NCBI GenBank assembly: GCA_017558065.1
Contig: JAFYWK010000079.1
Location: 1 to 64,000, forward strand
Length of the DNA: 64,000 nucleotides
DNA from: Paludibacteraceae bacterium
Lineage (GTDB): Bacteria; Bacteroidota; Bacteroidia; Bacteroidales; Paludibacteraceae
Direction of reading: 5' to 3'
Shown: piece after piece, positions 1-6,862 of the stretch
Layout: each line of letters begins with the position of its first letter
Numbering within the stretch: position 1 is the first letter of the stretch
Notes under the pieces: model-generated
Told to the model about the DNA's origin: nothing
Seen by the model: only the letters and a program-made list of their open reading frames with translations
Databases searched by the model: none
Made by a program: the position numbers and the translations under genes

Positions 1-377
1 AGGCGGTCTTGCCAGTTGTCGCGGCGGAGGTTATAGACAAAATACTGGTCATCGGGTATCGGTCCACCGATGAGCGAACCGATGCGGTGGCATAGGATCT
101 CGTGGGTGGAGTCTTCGCTCTGCTCGGTGTCGATCCATACGACGCGCAGGGGCTCATCGTGTAGGCGTGATAGGCCCATGAGTTGCGGGCGGATGCCGAG
201 CGCCATGAGGATGGAACAGACGAAGGTCTTGCCCGATTTGGCTTTGCCGGTGAGGGCTACGAGTTCACCGCGAGCATAACAGGGTTGGTTGCCCCAACGA
301 AAGAGGAAGTCGTGTTGGGGAACCGTCGTATCGGGAGTGATACGACGGGCGCGGATTTCTTCATAAGCAAGTGCCAT
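1..377 (-). CDS. RecA-like AAA ATPase (AAA_25/RepA-helicase type), 3' part beyond window
   Basis: The reading frame is open to the window edge, so only about the first 125 residues are visible. It starts MALAYEEIRARR and has a Walker A motif GKAKSGKT at about residues 44-51, followed by a beta strand ending in WIDTEQS (about 81-87) that fits the Walker B region of RecA-fold ATPases. This N-terminal arrangement is typical of the AAA_25 proteins found in Bacteroidetes plasmids and integrative elements next to primase and mobilisation genes. Family knowledge suggests a replicative helicase-like or DNA-handling role for a mobile element; that is inference. The gene begins 22 bp beyond the stop of the neighbouring HTH gene, so the two are probably co-transcribed. 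The missing C-terminus prevents a finer call. Confidence 0.7.
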   Translation of the reverse strand, partial: MALAYEEIRARRITPDTTVPQHDFLFRWGNQPCYARGELVALTGKAKSGKTFVCSILMALGIRPQLMGLSRLHDEPLRVVWIDTEQSEDSTHEILCHRIGSLIGGPIPDDQYFVYNLRRDNWQDR

Positions 378-399
378 AGTAATTCAGTATTAAGAATTA

Positions 400-642
400 T
401 CAAAGCAGTTTTTTGATGATGGCAATTTGCTCAGGATAATGAATCAAAGAGGCAGGCGATTCGAATCCAAAACCTCTTGACAAATCGTACAGGTGTTGGT
501 AGTGAATTTCGCGTTTTCCAGATAGGATTCGGCAGATTGTGGACTCGTGTACACCCGAAAGGACGGATAGCTGACTTTGGGTCATGTGCTTGTCATTCAA
601 GCATTTTGCGATGTTGTCGCGTAGTTGTTTTGTGGCTTGCAT
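400..642 (-). CDS. Xre/Cro-CI family HTH regulator
   Basis: A small DNA-binding protein of about 80 residues. The helix-turn-helix lies in the first two thirds (MTQSQLSVLSGVHESTICR, then ILSGKR), matching the HTH_3 fold in which the recognition helix contains STI.R. I place the start at the internal ATG at 642 (MQATKQLRDN), because a TAnnTTTG promoter core at 673-680 sits between it and the longer frame start at 684 and would put transcription start near 666. It lies directly upstream of the partial ATPase and probably regulates that accessory module. The C-terminal 20 residues show no known domain. Confidence 0.75.
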   Translation of the reverse strand: MQATKQLRDNIAKCLNDKHMTQSQLSVLSGVHESTICRILSGKREIHYQHLYDLSRGFGFESPASLIHYPEQIAIIKKLL

Positions 643-672
643 AATGGTAAATTTTATGTATTTAACACTATG

Positions 673-680
673 CAAAAGTA
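673..680 (-). promoter_or_regulatory. Bacteroidetes -7 promoter element TACTTTTG
   Basis: Read on the minus strand the sequence is TACTTTTG, a full match to the Bacteroidetes -7 consensus TAnnTTTG, about 30 bp before the preferred start of the HTH gene. I see no convincing -33 TTTG box at the usual spacing. Confidence 0.55.
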
Positions 681-732
681 TCAATTTTTACTCACACTAC
701 CATTGCTAAATTGTCAAGAAATATCACTTGAA

Positions 733-753
733 GGTGAGAGGTGAGGGGTGTAA
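733..753 (+). repeat. Heptamer tandem repeat, 3 units
   Basis: Three consecutive 7-bp units: GGTGAGA, GGTGAGG, GGTGTAA. They belong to the same GG-initial heptamer style seen at 1422-1469, 26350-26384 and 38805-38825. Confidence 0.55.
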
Positions 754-760
754 AGATGTA

Positions 761-799
761 CCAACCACGAACGAGCACGGATTGCCACGGAAACGAGGA
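761..799 (+). repeat. Dispersed degenerate repeat, copy 1
   Basis: This 39-bp segment begins CCAACCACGAACGAGCACGG and ends with CACGGAAACGAGG. A related copy at 2690-2726 shares the CCAACCAC start, the AGCAC core and the CACRGAAACGAG end, with R differences (G here, A there) at regular places. Both are intergenic and on the same strand. Confidence 0.5.
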
Positions 800-991
800 A
801 CATAAACCTCCTACTCGCTGCGCTCGAGAGATCTAAACTATCCAAACTACAACAGGGATATACATATCAACAATACCGACAATTAGGAACCAACAATAAA
901 AACAATTCCTTGGCAAGCGCCAATTGGTGGAGAGGGGTGGTGGTGGAAACTCGTAGTGCTATGTGCATGGAACCACATAGAAGCGGGGGGA

Positions 992-1103
992 TTTTTTTTA
1001 ATACAAAAATACGCCATCTGCGATGGCTGCAAAAATAATTAAAAATAACGAGGTTGTATTTTAAAGACAATTCATGTCAATAGGGTGTCAATTTTTGTCA
1101 AAT
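992..1103 (+). repeat. Left inverted arm with TTGACA-type iterons
   Basis: This arm is the imperfect reverse complement of 1747-1872. The inner 42 bp (about 1061-1102) differ from their partner at only a few positions. Read outward (minus strand) it has three TTGACA words spaced 10-11 bp, then a region ending in TATTTTTG, which fits TAnnTTTG. A small hairpin GCCAT-CTGCG-ATGGC lies at about 1013-1027. The function is not evident: element ends, iterons and divergent promoters are all possible. Confidence 0.7.
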
Positions 1104-1340
1104 CATTGTCGTACAGACGAATGAGCAGATAGCGAAATGAGGCAGATCGTTCGAGCCGTTAGGCGAGATAAGAATTTTTCTCACTTCGTTCGAACTGACT
1201 GGTTCTATCGAACTATATATCGGTTTTGCTTCGTTGTGCTGCACAACTCCCCAATCCGCTACGCGTATTGAGCAAAACACAGCCTGCGGCTGAAAGATGA
1301 TGGATATACCTGCGGTAGGCTGAACGGGGGTATTGGCAAT

Positions 1341-1389
1341 GGGGTATGGAGTATGGGGTATAGGGTATGGAGTATAGGGTATGGAGTAT
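1341..1389 (+). repeat. Seven-copy 7-bp tandem repeat
   Basis: The units are GGGGTAT, GGAGTAT, GGGGTAT, AGGGTAT, GGAGTAT, AGGGTAT and GGAGTAT, an exact 7-bp period over 49 bp. It lies between the two inverted arms and outside any credible gene. Confidence 0.85.
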
Positions 1390-1421
1390 GGGCTGATGTT
1401 ATGCAGCTTGCCGCTATTCGA

Positions 1422-1469
1422 GCCTCATCGCCTCATCACCTCTAACCTCTAACCTTTTGCCTTATTGCC
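1422..1469 (-). repeat. GGYNARA heptamer/octamer repeat block
   Basis: On the minus strand, GG-initial units follow one another: GGCAAAA, GGTTAGA, GGTTAGA, then the 8-bp units GGTGATGA, GGCGATGA and GGCTCGAA. GGC/GGT triplets recur every 7-8 bp. The same unit style occurs in frame inside the aminotransferase and MBOAT genes. Confidence 0.65.
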
Positions 1470-1655
1470 TCATTCCCTGCCAACAGGCAGTGTTTTGACG
1501 CAGATGCCAAAGGCAGATGCAGGAGCGCTACATGTAGCGCGGGTCAAAACCTCAGAAGAGTTCGGAGAACATAGTAAGATTGTTCGAAGAACATTGCAAT
1601 CTATTTGGTGCGGCTCTCAGACGAAGGATGAGAGCAAGAGAAATGGACAAAAAAG

Positions 1656-1684
1656 AGCCGCCAAATTACATTTGAGCGGCTTTA
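1656..1684 (+). terminator. Terminator-like stem AGCCGC/GCGGCT
   Basis: AGCCGC at 1656-1661 pairs with GCGGCT at 1676-1681, followed by TTT. The downstream T tract is short, so this is a weak candidate. Confidence 0.3.
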
Positions 1685-1746
1685 GTTTGGACATTTATCT
1701 GGCGATGCCTAAATGAAATGTGGCAGCAGCACCAAATATATCCATG

Positions 1747-1872
1747 AATTGACAAAAATTGACACCCTATTGACACAAATTGTCTTAAATTATATTCCTT
1801 TACAGTAGTCACCTGTTATTTTTTAATATTTTTGTAGCAAGCGAAACGCAGCGTATTTTTGTATAAAAAAAG
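1747..1872 (-). repeat. Right inverted arm with TTGACA-type iterons
   Basis: Partner of 992-1103 in inverted orientation. It shows ATTGAC at 1747, 1757 and 1768, that is three direct words with 10-11 bp period. The outer part contains GCGTATTTTTGTATAAAAAA, again a TATTTTTG core facing outward (plus strand). The match is strong in the inner 42 bp and patchy outside. Confidence 0.7.
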
Positions 1873-1998
1873 TACCGTTTACAAGAGTTGTGTACCTCCG
1901 GTGGTTAAAGAGCTGGCGCTATGGTTGGTCATTTAGTACCTGCGGTGCAAAAAGAATCATTAATACTACTGGGGTGTGGTCAAACGCACTCTACATGC

Positions 1999-2610
1999 CT
2001 ACCAGAAGCCCACATCAGGCGTTACACGATTGGAGACGACATGCCAGTTGATGAGCAAGAAGAGCTGCTTGAGATAGTCCTTGCGGCGGTTCTGGTAGTC
2101 GAGGTAATAGGCATGCTCCCATACATCAATAGCCAGCAGGGGCGTTAGGTCGTAGCGCAAAGGATTATCGCCGTTCGGCAGGGACTGGATTTGCAGTTCG
2201 CCTGTGGCGTTCGTGGACAGGAAGACCCAGCCCGAACCAAAGAGCTGGAGAGCGGCTTGGCTAAGTTGCTCCATCATGGCCTCGAAGGAGCCAAAGGACT
2301 GCGTGATGAGCATCATCAGTTCGGAGGAGGGCTGCTTGGCATGCTGCGAGGGGGTCAGTTGCTCGAAGAAGAGTTGGTGGTTGAGCACCTGTCCGGCATT
2401 GTTGGCCAAAGCGCCAGCGGGCGCTTTGCGCACGATGTCGCTGAGGGTCATGCCCTCGTACTTGGAGTCGTGCACAAGGTGATTGAGGTTGTCCACATAG
2501 GTCTGGAAGTGTTTGCCGTAGTGGTAGGAGAGGGTCTCTTGGCTCATCATGGGTGCCAAGTCACCGAGTTGGTAATCCAACTCAGGCAGATGAAATGGAT
2601 AAATTTTCAT
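1999..2610 (-). CDS. sodB: Superoxide dismutase, Fe/Mn family
   Basis: A 203-residue protein of normal length for the iron/manganese superoxide dismutase family, which converts superoxide to oxygen and hydrogen peroxide in the cytoplasm. Family hallmarks are visible in order: the N-terminal helical hairpin with YHYGKHFQTYVDNLN (first metal histidine), NHQLFFEQL (second histidine), a glycine-rich GSGWVFLS strand, and the C-terminal signature DVWEHAYYLDYQNRR carrying the Asp and His ligands. The last 30 residues (QLFLLINWHVVSNRV) follow the usual end closely. Whether it uses iron, manganese or both cannot be read reliably; sodB is the usual name in Bacteroidales. A 27-bp perfect palindrome sits 15 bp before the start codon and may regulate it. 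The gene stands alone. Confidence 0.95.
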   Translation of the reverse strand: MKIYPFHLPELDYQLGDLAPMMSQETLSYHYGKHFQTYVDNLNHLVHDSKYEGMTLSDIVRKAPAGALANNAGQVLNHQLFFEQLTPSQHAKQPSSELMMLITQSFGSFEAMMEQLSQAALQLFGSGWVFLSTNATGELQIQSLPNGDNPLRYDLTPLLAIDVWEHAYYLDYQNRRKDYLKQLFLLINWHVVSNRVTPDVGFW

Positions 2611-2625
2611 AGTTGTTAAGGGTAT

Positions 2626-2652
2626 TAGTGTAGCACAACATGTGCTACACTA
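2626..2652. promoter_or_regulatory. 27-bp perfect palindrome upstream of sodB
   Basis: TAGTGTAGCACA, a 3-base centre ACA, then TGTGCTACACTA: two perfect 12-bp arms. It ends 15 bp before the sodB ATG, so it is either an operator or a strong hairpin in the 5' leader that would affect ribosome access. Confidence 0.6.
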
Positions 2653-2689
2653 GGGTGAGGACAAAAAGTGTGCCACGTGAGGAATTCTC

Positions 2690-2726
2690 CCAACCACAGA
2701 CAAGCACAGACGCGCACAGAAACGAG
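2690..2726 (+). repeat. Dispersed degenerate repeat, copy 2
   Basis: Starts CCAACCACAGACAAGCACAG and ends GCACAGAAACGAGA. It aligns along its length with 761-799 and lies between sodB and the transposase gene. Confidence 0.5.
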
Positions 2727-2790
2727 ATGCATATACCCTACGCTCAGTATTGTACTATGAGCATCAGTGGTTACTAAGTGTTCTTGAACA

Positions 2791-3930
2791 TCATTCTTCG
2801 TCTGCTATTGCCTCAGTGATGATATTGAGTTGATTGCACTGCTCGCGCGTGATGCGAGTGGAGAAAGGCACGGGGGAGTCGTTGGGCGATAACAGCAGTA
2901 GCTGCCCTTGAGAACAGGCGTGGAAAAGTTCGCCTGATGGTTTGTAGAACTGCGACAGGTATTCGTTAGTCAACTGAATAACGGGGAAACCCTCTTGCAG
3001 CACGACATCGCGGACCTGTTTCTCATAATCGCTGATGAAAGGGCTAATCAGCACCCTGCCACGGCGAGCCGCCACAACGCAGCTATTCATATAGCGCCGT
3101 CTCTCCTCTGGCGTAAAACGGCGACGCACATGCACCGCATGCAAAGGGCTATCAATCAGCGCCATATTACCCACAGCCGCAAAGCGGTAGTCACCCACCT
3201 GCACGTCCTTTTGCACATGAAAATAGTGGGCATGATGCCTGCGGATATACAAACGCCGTGGGTTTTCCTCCACATAACGGAGCATATTCTGCAGCTGCCC
3301 TCTACGCCTCAGTGGACGGTCGTGGTAGCCCTTTTCCCAGAGGGGCTGAAGGGCTGTTGGAGCAGTAGCCGGCAAGTTCGCCGAGCGCAGAACAAGCAAC
3401 GAGGTTTGCTGCTCTGTCGGTGAAAAGGATGATGAAGAGGCGGTACGTATACCGCCTGCTAAACGAAGCTGGGGTAGGACGGTCGGGATATATACCGACT
3501 TCAACATCTCATGGTAGACCTGAGTGCAGCCCATCATGAAACCACGCACCACCTGCCCCAGCGCGATATCCATATCCTGCTTGATGAAGATGATACCATG
3601 GAAGTGATCGGGCATCAGCTGGCAGCCCAATAGTTGGATATCACGGATGCAGGTGGTGCCAGAGCGCAGTGAGCGATCTGCCGCAAGTCGCTGCTGGATA
3701 GCGGGGATATCCTGCCAGCAGCGTAGCACGGCTTTGCCGAGCGCGGTGGGGCGTATGTAGGCGCTATCGGGGCTATCGCCACATAAATCGCCTAAGAGAG
3801 GTCGCCGATTCTCGGTGCATAGGGTGACGAGGTATATCCCCCTACCCTTGTAGTTGATGAAATGGCTTCGCCGATGACCTATCGGCAGCGCCCTGTTATC
3901 CCGCGCATGAATTGGGTGATTGTAGCTCAT
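2791..3930 (-). CDS. RAYT/IS200-like Y1 transposase with C-terminal DprA/SLOG-like domain
   Basis: A 379-residue protein. Residues about 20-240 form a Y1-transposase (HUH) domain of the REP-associated type: the opening GIYLVTLCTENRRPL, the metal-binding HFH at 109-111 within MPDHFHGI, and RYVEENPRR with the probable catalytic Tyr219. Such enzymes nick single-stranded DNA at hairpins. Residues about 250-379 are extra: RRGRVLISPFISDYEKQV, FPVIQLTNEYL and the tail QGQLLLLSP resemble the Rossmann-like DprA/SLOG fold. This combination recurs in Bacteroidetes in my recollection, but its role is unknown to me. It has its own TACCTTTG promoter and no flanking IS ends, so it looks like a resident domesticated enzyme. 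It could act on the palindromic repeats in this genome. Confidence 0.8.
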   Translation of the reverse strand: MSYNHPIHARDNRALPIGHRRSHFINYKGRGIYLVTLCTENRRPLLGDLCGDSPDSAYIRPTALGKAVLRCWQDIPAIQQRLAADRSLRSGTTCIRDIQLLGCQLMPDHFHGIIFIKQDMDIALGQVVRGFMMGCTQVYHEMLKSVYIPTVLPQLRLAGGIRTASSSSFSPTEQQTSLLVLRSANLPATAPTALQPLWEKGYHDRPLRRRGQLQNMLRYVEENPRRLYIRRHHAHYFHVQKDVQVGDYRFAAVGNMALIDSPLHAVHVRRRFTPEERRRYMNSCVVAARRGRVLISPFISDYEKQVRDVVLQEGFPVIQLTNEYLSQFYKPSGELFHACSQGQLLLLSPNDSPVPFSTRITREQCNQLNIITEAIADEE

Positions 3931-3956
3931 AGGATTGCTCTTTTAAATTTCCGCTG

Positions 3957-3964
3957 CAAAGGTA
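3957..3964 (-). promoter_or_regulatory. -7 promoter element TACCTTTG of the RAYT gene
   Basis: On the minus strand TACCTTTG matches TAnnTTTG, 27 bp before the start codon, with a run containing TTTTG about 20 bp further upstream. Transcription would start near 3950. Confidence 0.65.
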
Positions 3965-3974
3965 CTACGCAAAA

Positions 3975-3991
3975 CTGACAAAAGTTGTCAG
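3975..3991. repeat. Palindrome CTGACAA-AAG-TTGTCAG
   Basis: Two 7-bp arms with a 3-base centre lie just upstream of the RAYT promoter core. Its TGACAA/TTGTCA words also occur in the 1-2 kb inverted arms. It may be an operator or a RAYT target. Confidence 0.45.
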
Positions 3992-4014
3992 AAGAAGGAA
4001 GAAAATAAAGAAAA

Positions 4015-4044
4015 ACTGAGGAAAAAGTGAAATTTTTCCTCAGT
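4015..4044 (-). terminator. Terminator at the downstream end of the defence island
   Basis: ACTGAGGAAAAA (4015-4026) pairs perfectly with TTTTTCCTCAGT (4033-4044) around a 6-base loop. It lies 28 bp past the stop of the nuclease-like gene. The A- and T-rich arms fit an intrinsic terminator, here marking the border between the island and the RAYT gene. Confidence 0.7.
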
Positions 4045-4072
4045 TTGGGGTAGTTACACCTGCAAATTATGA

Positions 4073-5752
4073 TTATTTTAAAGCTTCCAGAAAACCAAAA
4101 TTCAAAAAATCGGGGAATAAATCGGTTTCATAATGAATATGGGCGAGTAGCAGTAGATGAGCGAAGATTGATTTTTCCGTACGCAAAGGAATGTGATTAT
4201 ACTTCTTTCTAAATTGCTTCTTAAATTCATCCAACGTTTCTGGCAATTGTATGTTCACTTCTACTGACATTTCCTGATTTAATCGATGTTCAAATAAATG
4301 GACTTCTAGTTCTGTCGATTCTATTGGATAAGCGATTTGCAAATTTACGCCCGATTCTCTAATAAAACTAGCTATAATCTTATACATCTCATCTGCATTT
4401 AGCCATGCTATTATTTCTACCAACGTAGTCAATAACAATGAAGAGCGATCTTGATATTCTGGCGATTTCTCGTATAAACTTCTTACTAGCTCTGCACGAT
4501 TGCTATACAATTCAGGTAACATATTGTCTTTTCGTTTTCTCAAGATGATATTACTTATCATTCGTCCAATCCACTCTGCAAATTCTTGTTCAATTTTAGG
4601 ATTATGTTCTTGCAGGTAAACATAGCGAATCAATAATAACCATGTAATCGAATGTGTATCTAACAATGGCATATTGAAGCCAGGATTATGTTTTATAACC
4701 ATCATAATAGTATTCAATACCTCTTCGCGATATTTGCGACTATTATCCATCTTTCGAAAGACAGTAGTAGAAAATACGTAGTACAACAGATCATTCATAA
4801 AATCATAGCACCGCAATGGATAACATAGTTTTTCTACTGTGGCATTATGAAACATATATAGTCCCTGCTTCATCATAGCTATGGGAAGCAACTTATTCAT
4901 ATACACATTATATATATGCAAATGAAAATGCACTATAGGGGAGAAGGAACGTACATAATATGCATTGCATTCTTTGTGATTCCTCAACATCCATGCCCAT
5001 ATCTTTAGAACCATCCTGTCTGAAGCTTTTTTGGCAGGTAATAGATTGTTTTCTGTTTGCGCGTATTGATAAATAATCGCTAACAACAGATTGAGAGCAG
5101 CAAAACATTGTGCTATTTGTCTGCGTTTTTTGTTATCCACAGGACAGCTAGCAAGCTGCAAGTCGATCAATGTATCTAAATCCTTCGTGTCCCATCCAGG
5201 CGCATCAATTAAGACCAGAATTTTCTTGAATAATCGTGCGCTCTCTTCATCAGCTAACAGACAATCATTGAACAAATACTGTGCAAACAGCGCTACCAAC
5301 TTGTCAATATCCCATCGCTCAAATCCGCCATGTGGAAATTCATGCTTAATAAACCCATCAAACTGTGGGCGAGTGTTCTCCATCAAAATACCCGTATGCA
5401 CAAAAACTATCTTAATAGGCAGTGCATTAAATTTGGCTATCGACGAATCCTCATAGATAGTATCCTTGGCAGCTAAAATAGAATCACGCACACCATCAGG
5501 AGCATTGAATGTCTTATCATTGATGTCTTTGGCTGCATTGCCTTTTAGTTCGAAATACCAACGATAGATGAGACCTTCATCATCTTTACCAATGGCCACA
5601 ATATCTTTTCCATACTGCGACATCCCTTTAGAATGTTTGGGAGTTGACACAATACGAAAATTCATTACACGCAGCAAGAGAGGGAATATTTTATCTAATT
5701 CCTCATCCTCTTTTAATGCCTCTAAATAGGCCCTTAATACTTTATTTTTCAT
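4073..5752 (-). CDS. PD-(D/E)XK nuclease-like protein of unknown system
   Basis: A 559-residue protein that I cannot assign to a named family. Near the N-terminus it has YGKDIVAIG followed by YFELKG: Asp50 and the Glu68-x-Lys70 pair, spaced as in PD-(D/E)XK endonuclease folds of the Mrr/restriction type. Two more strands follow (IKIVFVHTGIL at about 113-123), then a long alpha-helical region of about 400 residues with no recognisable motif. No membrane segment or signal peptide is visible. It overlaps the preceding gene by 11 bp, so the two are translationally coupled and probably act together. It is AT-rich like the whole island. I infer a DNA-targeting effector of an antiphage system; the nuclease call rests only on the short motif. 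Confidence 0.6.
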   Translation of the reverse strand: MKNKVLRAYLEALKEDEELDKIFPLLLRVMNFRIVSTPKHSKGMSQYGKDIVAIGKDDEGLIYRWYFELKGNAAKDINDKTFNAPDGVRDSILAAKDTIYEDSSIAKFNALPIKIVFVHTGILMENTRPQFDGFIKHEFPHGGFERWDIDKLVALFAQYLFNDCLLADEESARLFKKILVLIDAPGWDTKDLDTLIDLQLASCPVDNKKRRQIAQCFAALNLLLAIIYQYAQTENNLLPAKKASDRMVLKIWAWMLRNHKECNAYYVRSFSPIVHFHLHIYNVYMNKLLPIAMMKQGLYMFHNATVEKLCYPLRCYDFMNDLLYYVFSTTVFRKMDNSRKYREEVLNTIMMVIKHNPGFNMPLLDTHSITWLLLIRYVYLQEHNPKIEQEFAEWIGRMISNIILRKRKDNMLPELYSNRAELVRSLYEKSPEYQDRSSLLLTTLVEIIAWLNADEMYKIIASFIRESGVNLQIAYPIESTELEVHLFEHRLNQEMSVEVNIQLPETLDEFKKQFRKKYNHIPLRTEKSIFAHLLLLAHIHYETDLFPDFLNFGFLEALK

Positions 5753-6719
5753 TATTAAAACGTGTTTCTGACCAATCAGCCAGGATATGCTTATTAAAGT
5801 ATTGTTCTTCTAATGGCGTTTGTGAAAGCAACATCATAGGCACTTCTATTGTACACGAAAATTCAGACAGTGGATGTACACTGCCATTTTCGCCTCGGAT
5901 ACCTCCCCCTCGTCCCAATTGTATATTACTTACAAAATCCAAAAACGTTGAAGGAGCATTCTTCTTTGCCGTTGCTAGTCCTTCTTTAAGATGTCGGCTA
6001 ATCTCTCGACGGGCAAGGTCGTATAGTGTTGGGTACAAATAGTTGGAATCAAGCTCTTTGCAGTCTTGATGTACTTGAATCCAATGTTCTTGGCTTTCTA
6101 TTAACGTTTGAAATACATGTAGTTCTTCTGACTCATTATATTGTTGTTGTGTAAAAATCTGCTTAGTTGTTGAAATATAATTCATCAGATATAGTGTAGC
6201 ACTAGCGACAAGGGCTATTCTGACTTCTGCACATGGAGAATCAAACAGTGAGAAAGCTATCGGCAGGCGTGTCTGAGGCGATTGCACATCTTGCAAAATA
6301 GATACCGCAAACCGGATTTGAACATCTTCTAAGCATGACAATAGTTGGAAATCAAATCTTGACACACCAAACTTATCCCAAAAATGCCGTCCCATTATTC
6401 GTTTGTATGGATTGTCAGCTATTAGTAGATCTAACGTGTATTGCTGCATCTCTGCAGTCATTTTATTCGTTAAAATCTGAGCGTAATTTGATAATGGAGT
6501 CAGCAAACGAGATATGCGTTGCTGTTCGACATACGCATCCACGCACTGACAAAACAACGGAAATTCAATAAAACGTCTTGTTCCATAGAAAGAAAATATC
6601 TGTTGTATCTCCTGATCTGTAGTATTTGCATCCAGCAAAGCATGAGCTATATCACACCTAAGCACATCTTGTGGGCAACCACTACGCATGTCGGATTCTA
6701 GTTGTTCAAATGAGGTCAT
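5742..6719 (-). CDS. Unknown helical protein coupled to the nuclease-like gene
   Basis: A 325-residue protein without a motif I recognise. Residues 1-220 look almost entirely alpha-helical, with HEAT-like alternation of leucines and charged residues (VQIRFAVSILQDV, AEVRIALVASATLYL). Around residues 268-285 comes a glycine-rich turn (LGRGGGIRGENGS), then a predicted strand ending EFSCTIEVPMMLL. It overlaps the downstream nuclease-like gene by 11 bp and has the same AT-rich composition. I infer a partner protein, for instance a sensor or scaffold. It begins 143 bp downstream of the TIR gene, so it may be a separate two-gene cassette or the tail of a longer operon. Confidence 0.55.
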   Translation of the reverse strand: MTSFEQLESDMRSGCPQDVLRCDIAHALLDANTTDQEIQQIFSFYGTRRFIEFPLFCQCVDAYVEQQRISRLLTPLSNYAQILTNKMTAEMQQYTLDLLIADNPYKRIMGRHFWDKFGVSRFDFQLLSCLEDVQIRFAVSILQDVQSPQTRLPIAFSLFDSPCAEVRIALVASATLYLMNYISTTKQIFTQQQYNESEELHVFQTLIESQEHWIQVHQDCKELDSNYLYPTLYDLARREISRHLKEGLATAKKNAPSTFLDFVSNIQLGRGGGIRGENGSVHPLSEFSCTIEVPMMLLSQTPLEEQYFNKHILADWSETRFNNEK

Positions 6720-6862
6720 AATTTATTCAAAAGAATAGGTATAAACAGATAAAACAATCCTATCTATATTAATCAAAGTGTGTATGTGTATTAGGTGGGG
6801 AAACTCTAATTCTAAAAAAAAGAGGATTATTGAACTTTATTACAATATTTGCCTTTGTATCA

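Larger units (their letters stand above)
685..1998. other. Gene-poor stretch with inverted arms, heptamer repeats and hairpins
   Basis: No open frame here looks like a real protein: the 60-83 residue frames have odd composition and overlap the repeats. What the stretch holds is structure. There are three GGTGAGA-type heptamers at 733-753, a degenerate dispersed repeat at 761-799, a pair of roughly 110-bp inverted arms (992-1103 and 1747-1872), seven 7-bp units at 1341-1389, and a second heptamer/octamer block at 1422-1469. Hairpins follow at 1477-1490 (CTGCC/GGCAG), at 1492-1550 (GTTTTGAC/GTCAAAAC enclosing the palindrome GCGCTACATGTAGCGC), and a terminator-like stem at 1656-1681. Confidence 0.6.

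Noticed and set aside
70..416. Two plus-strand open frames at the window start
   Set aside because: They are antisense to the partial AAA ATPase, which has a Walker A motif and natural codon use on the minus strand.
867..1716. Several 60-83 codon frames in the gene-poor stretch
   Set aside because: They overlap inverted arms and tandem repeats, have low-complexity or unusual composition, and lack support from promoters or neighbours.
2791..3930. Complete IS200/IS605 insertion sequence
   Set aside because: There is no tnpB, no subterminal hairpin pair flanking the gene, and the protein has a C-terminal extension; it fits a resident RAYT better.
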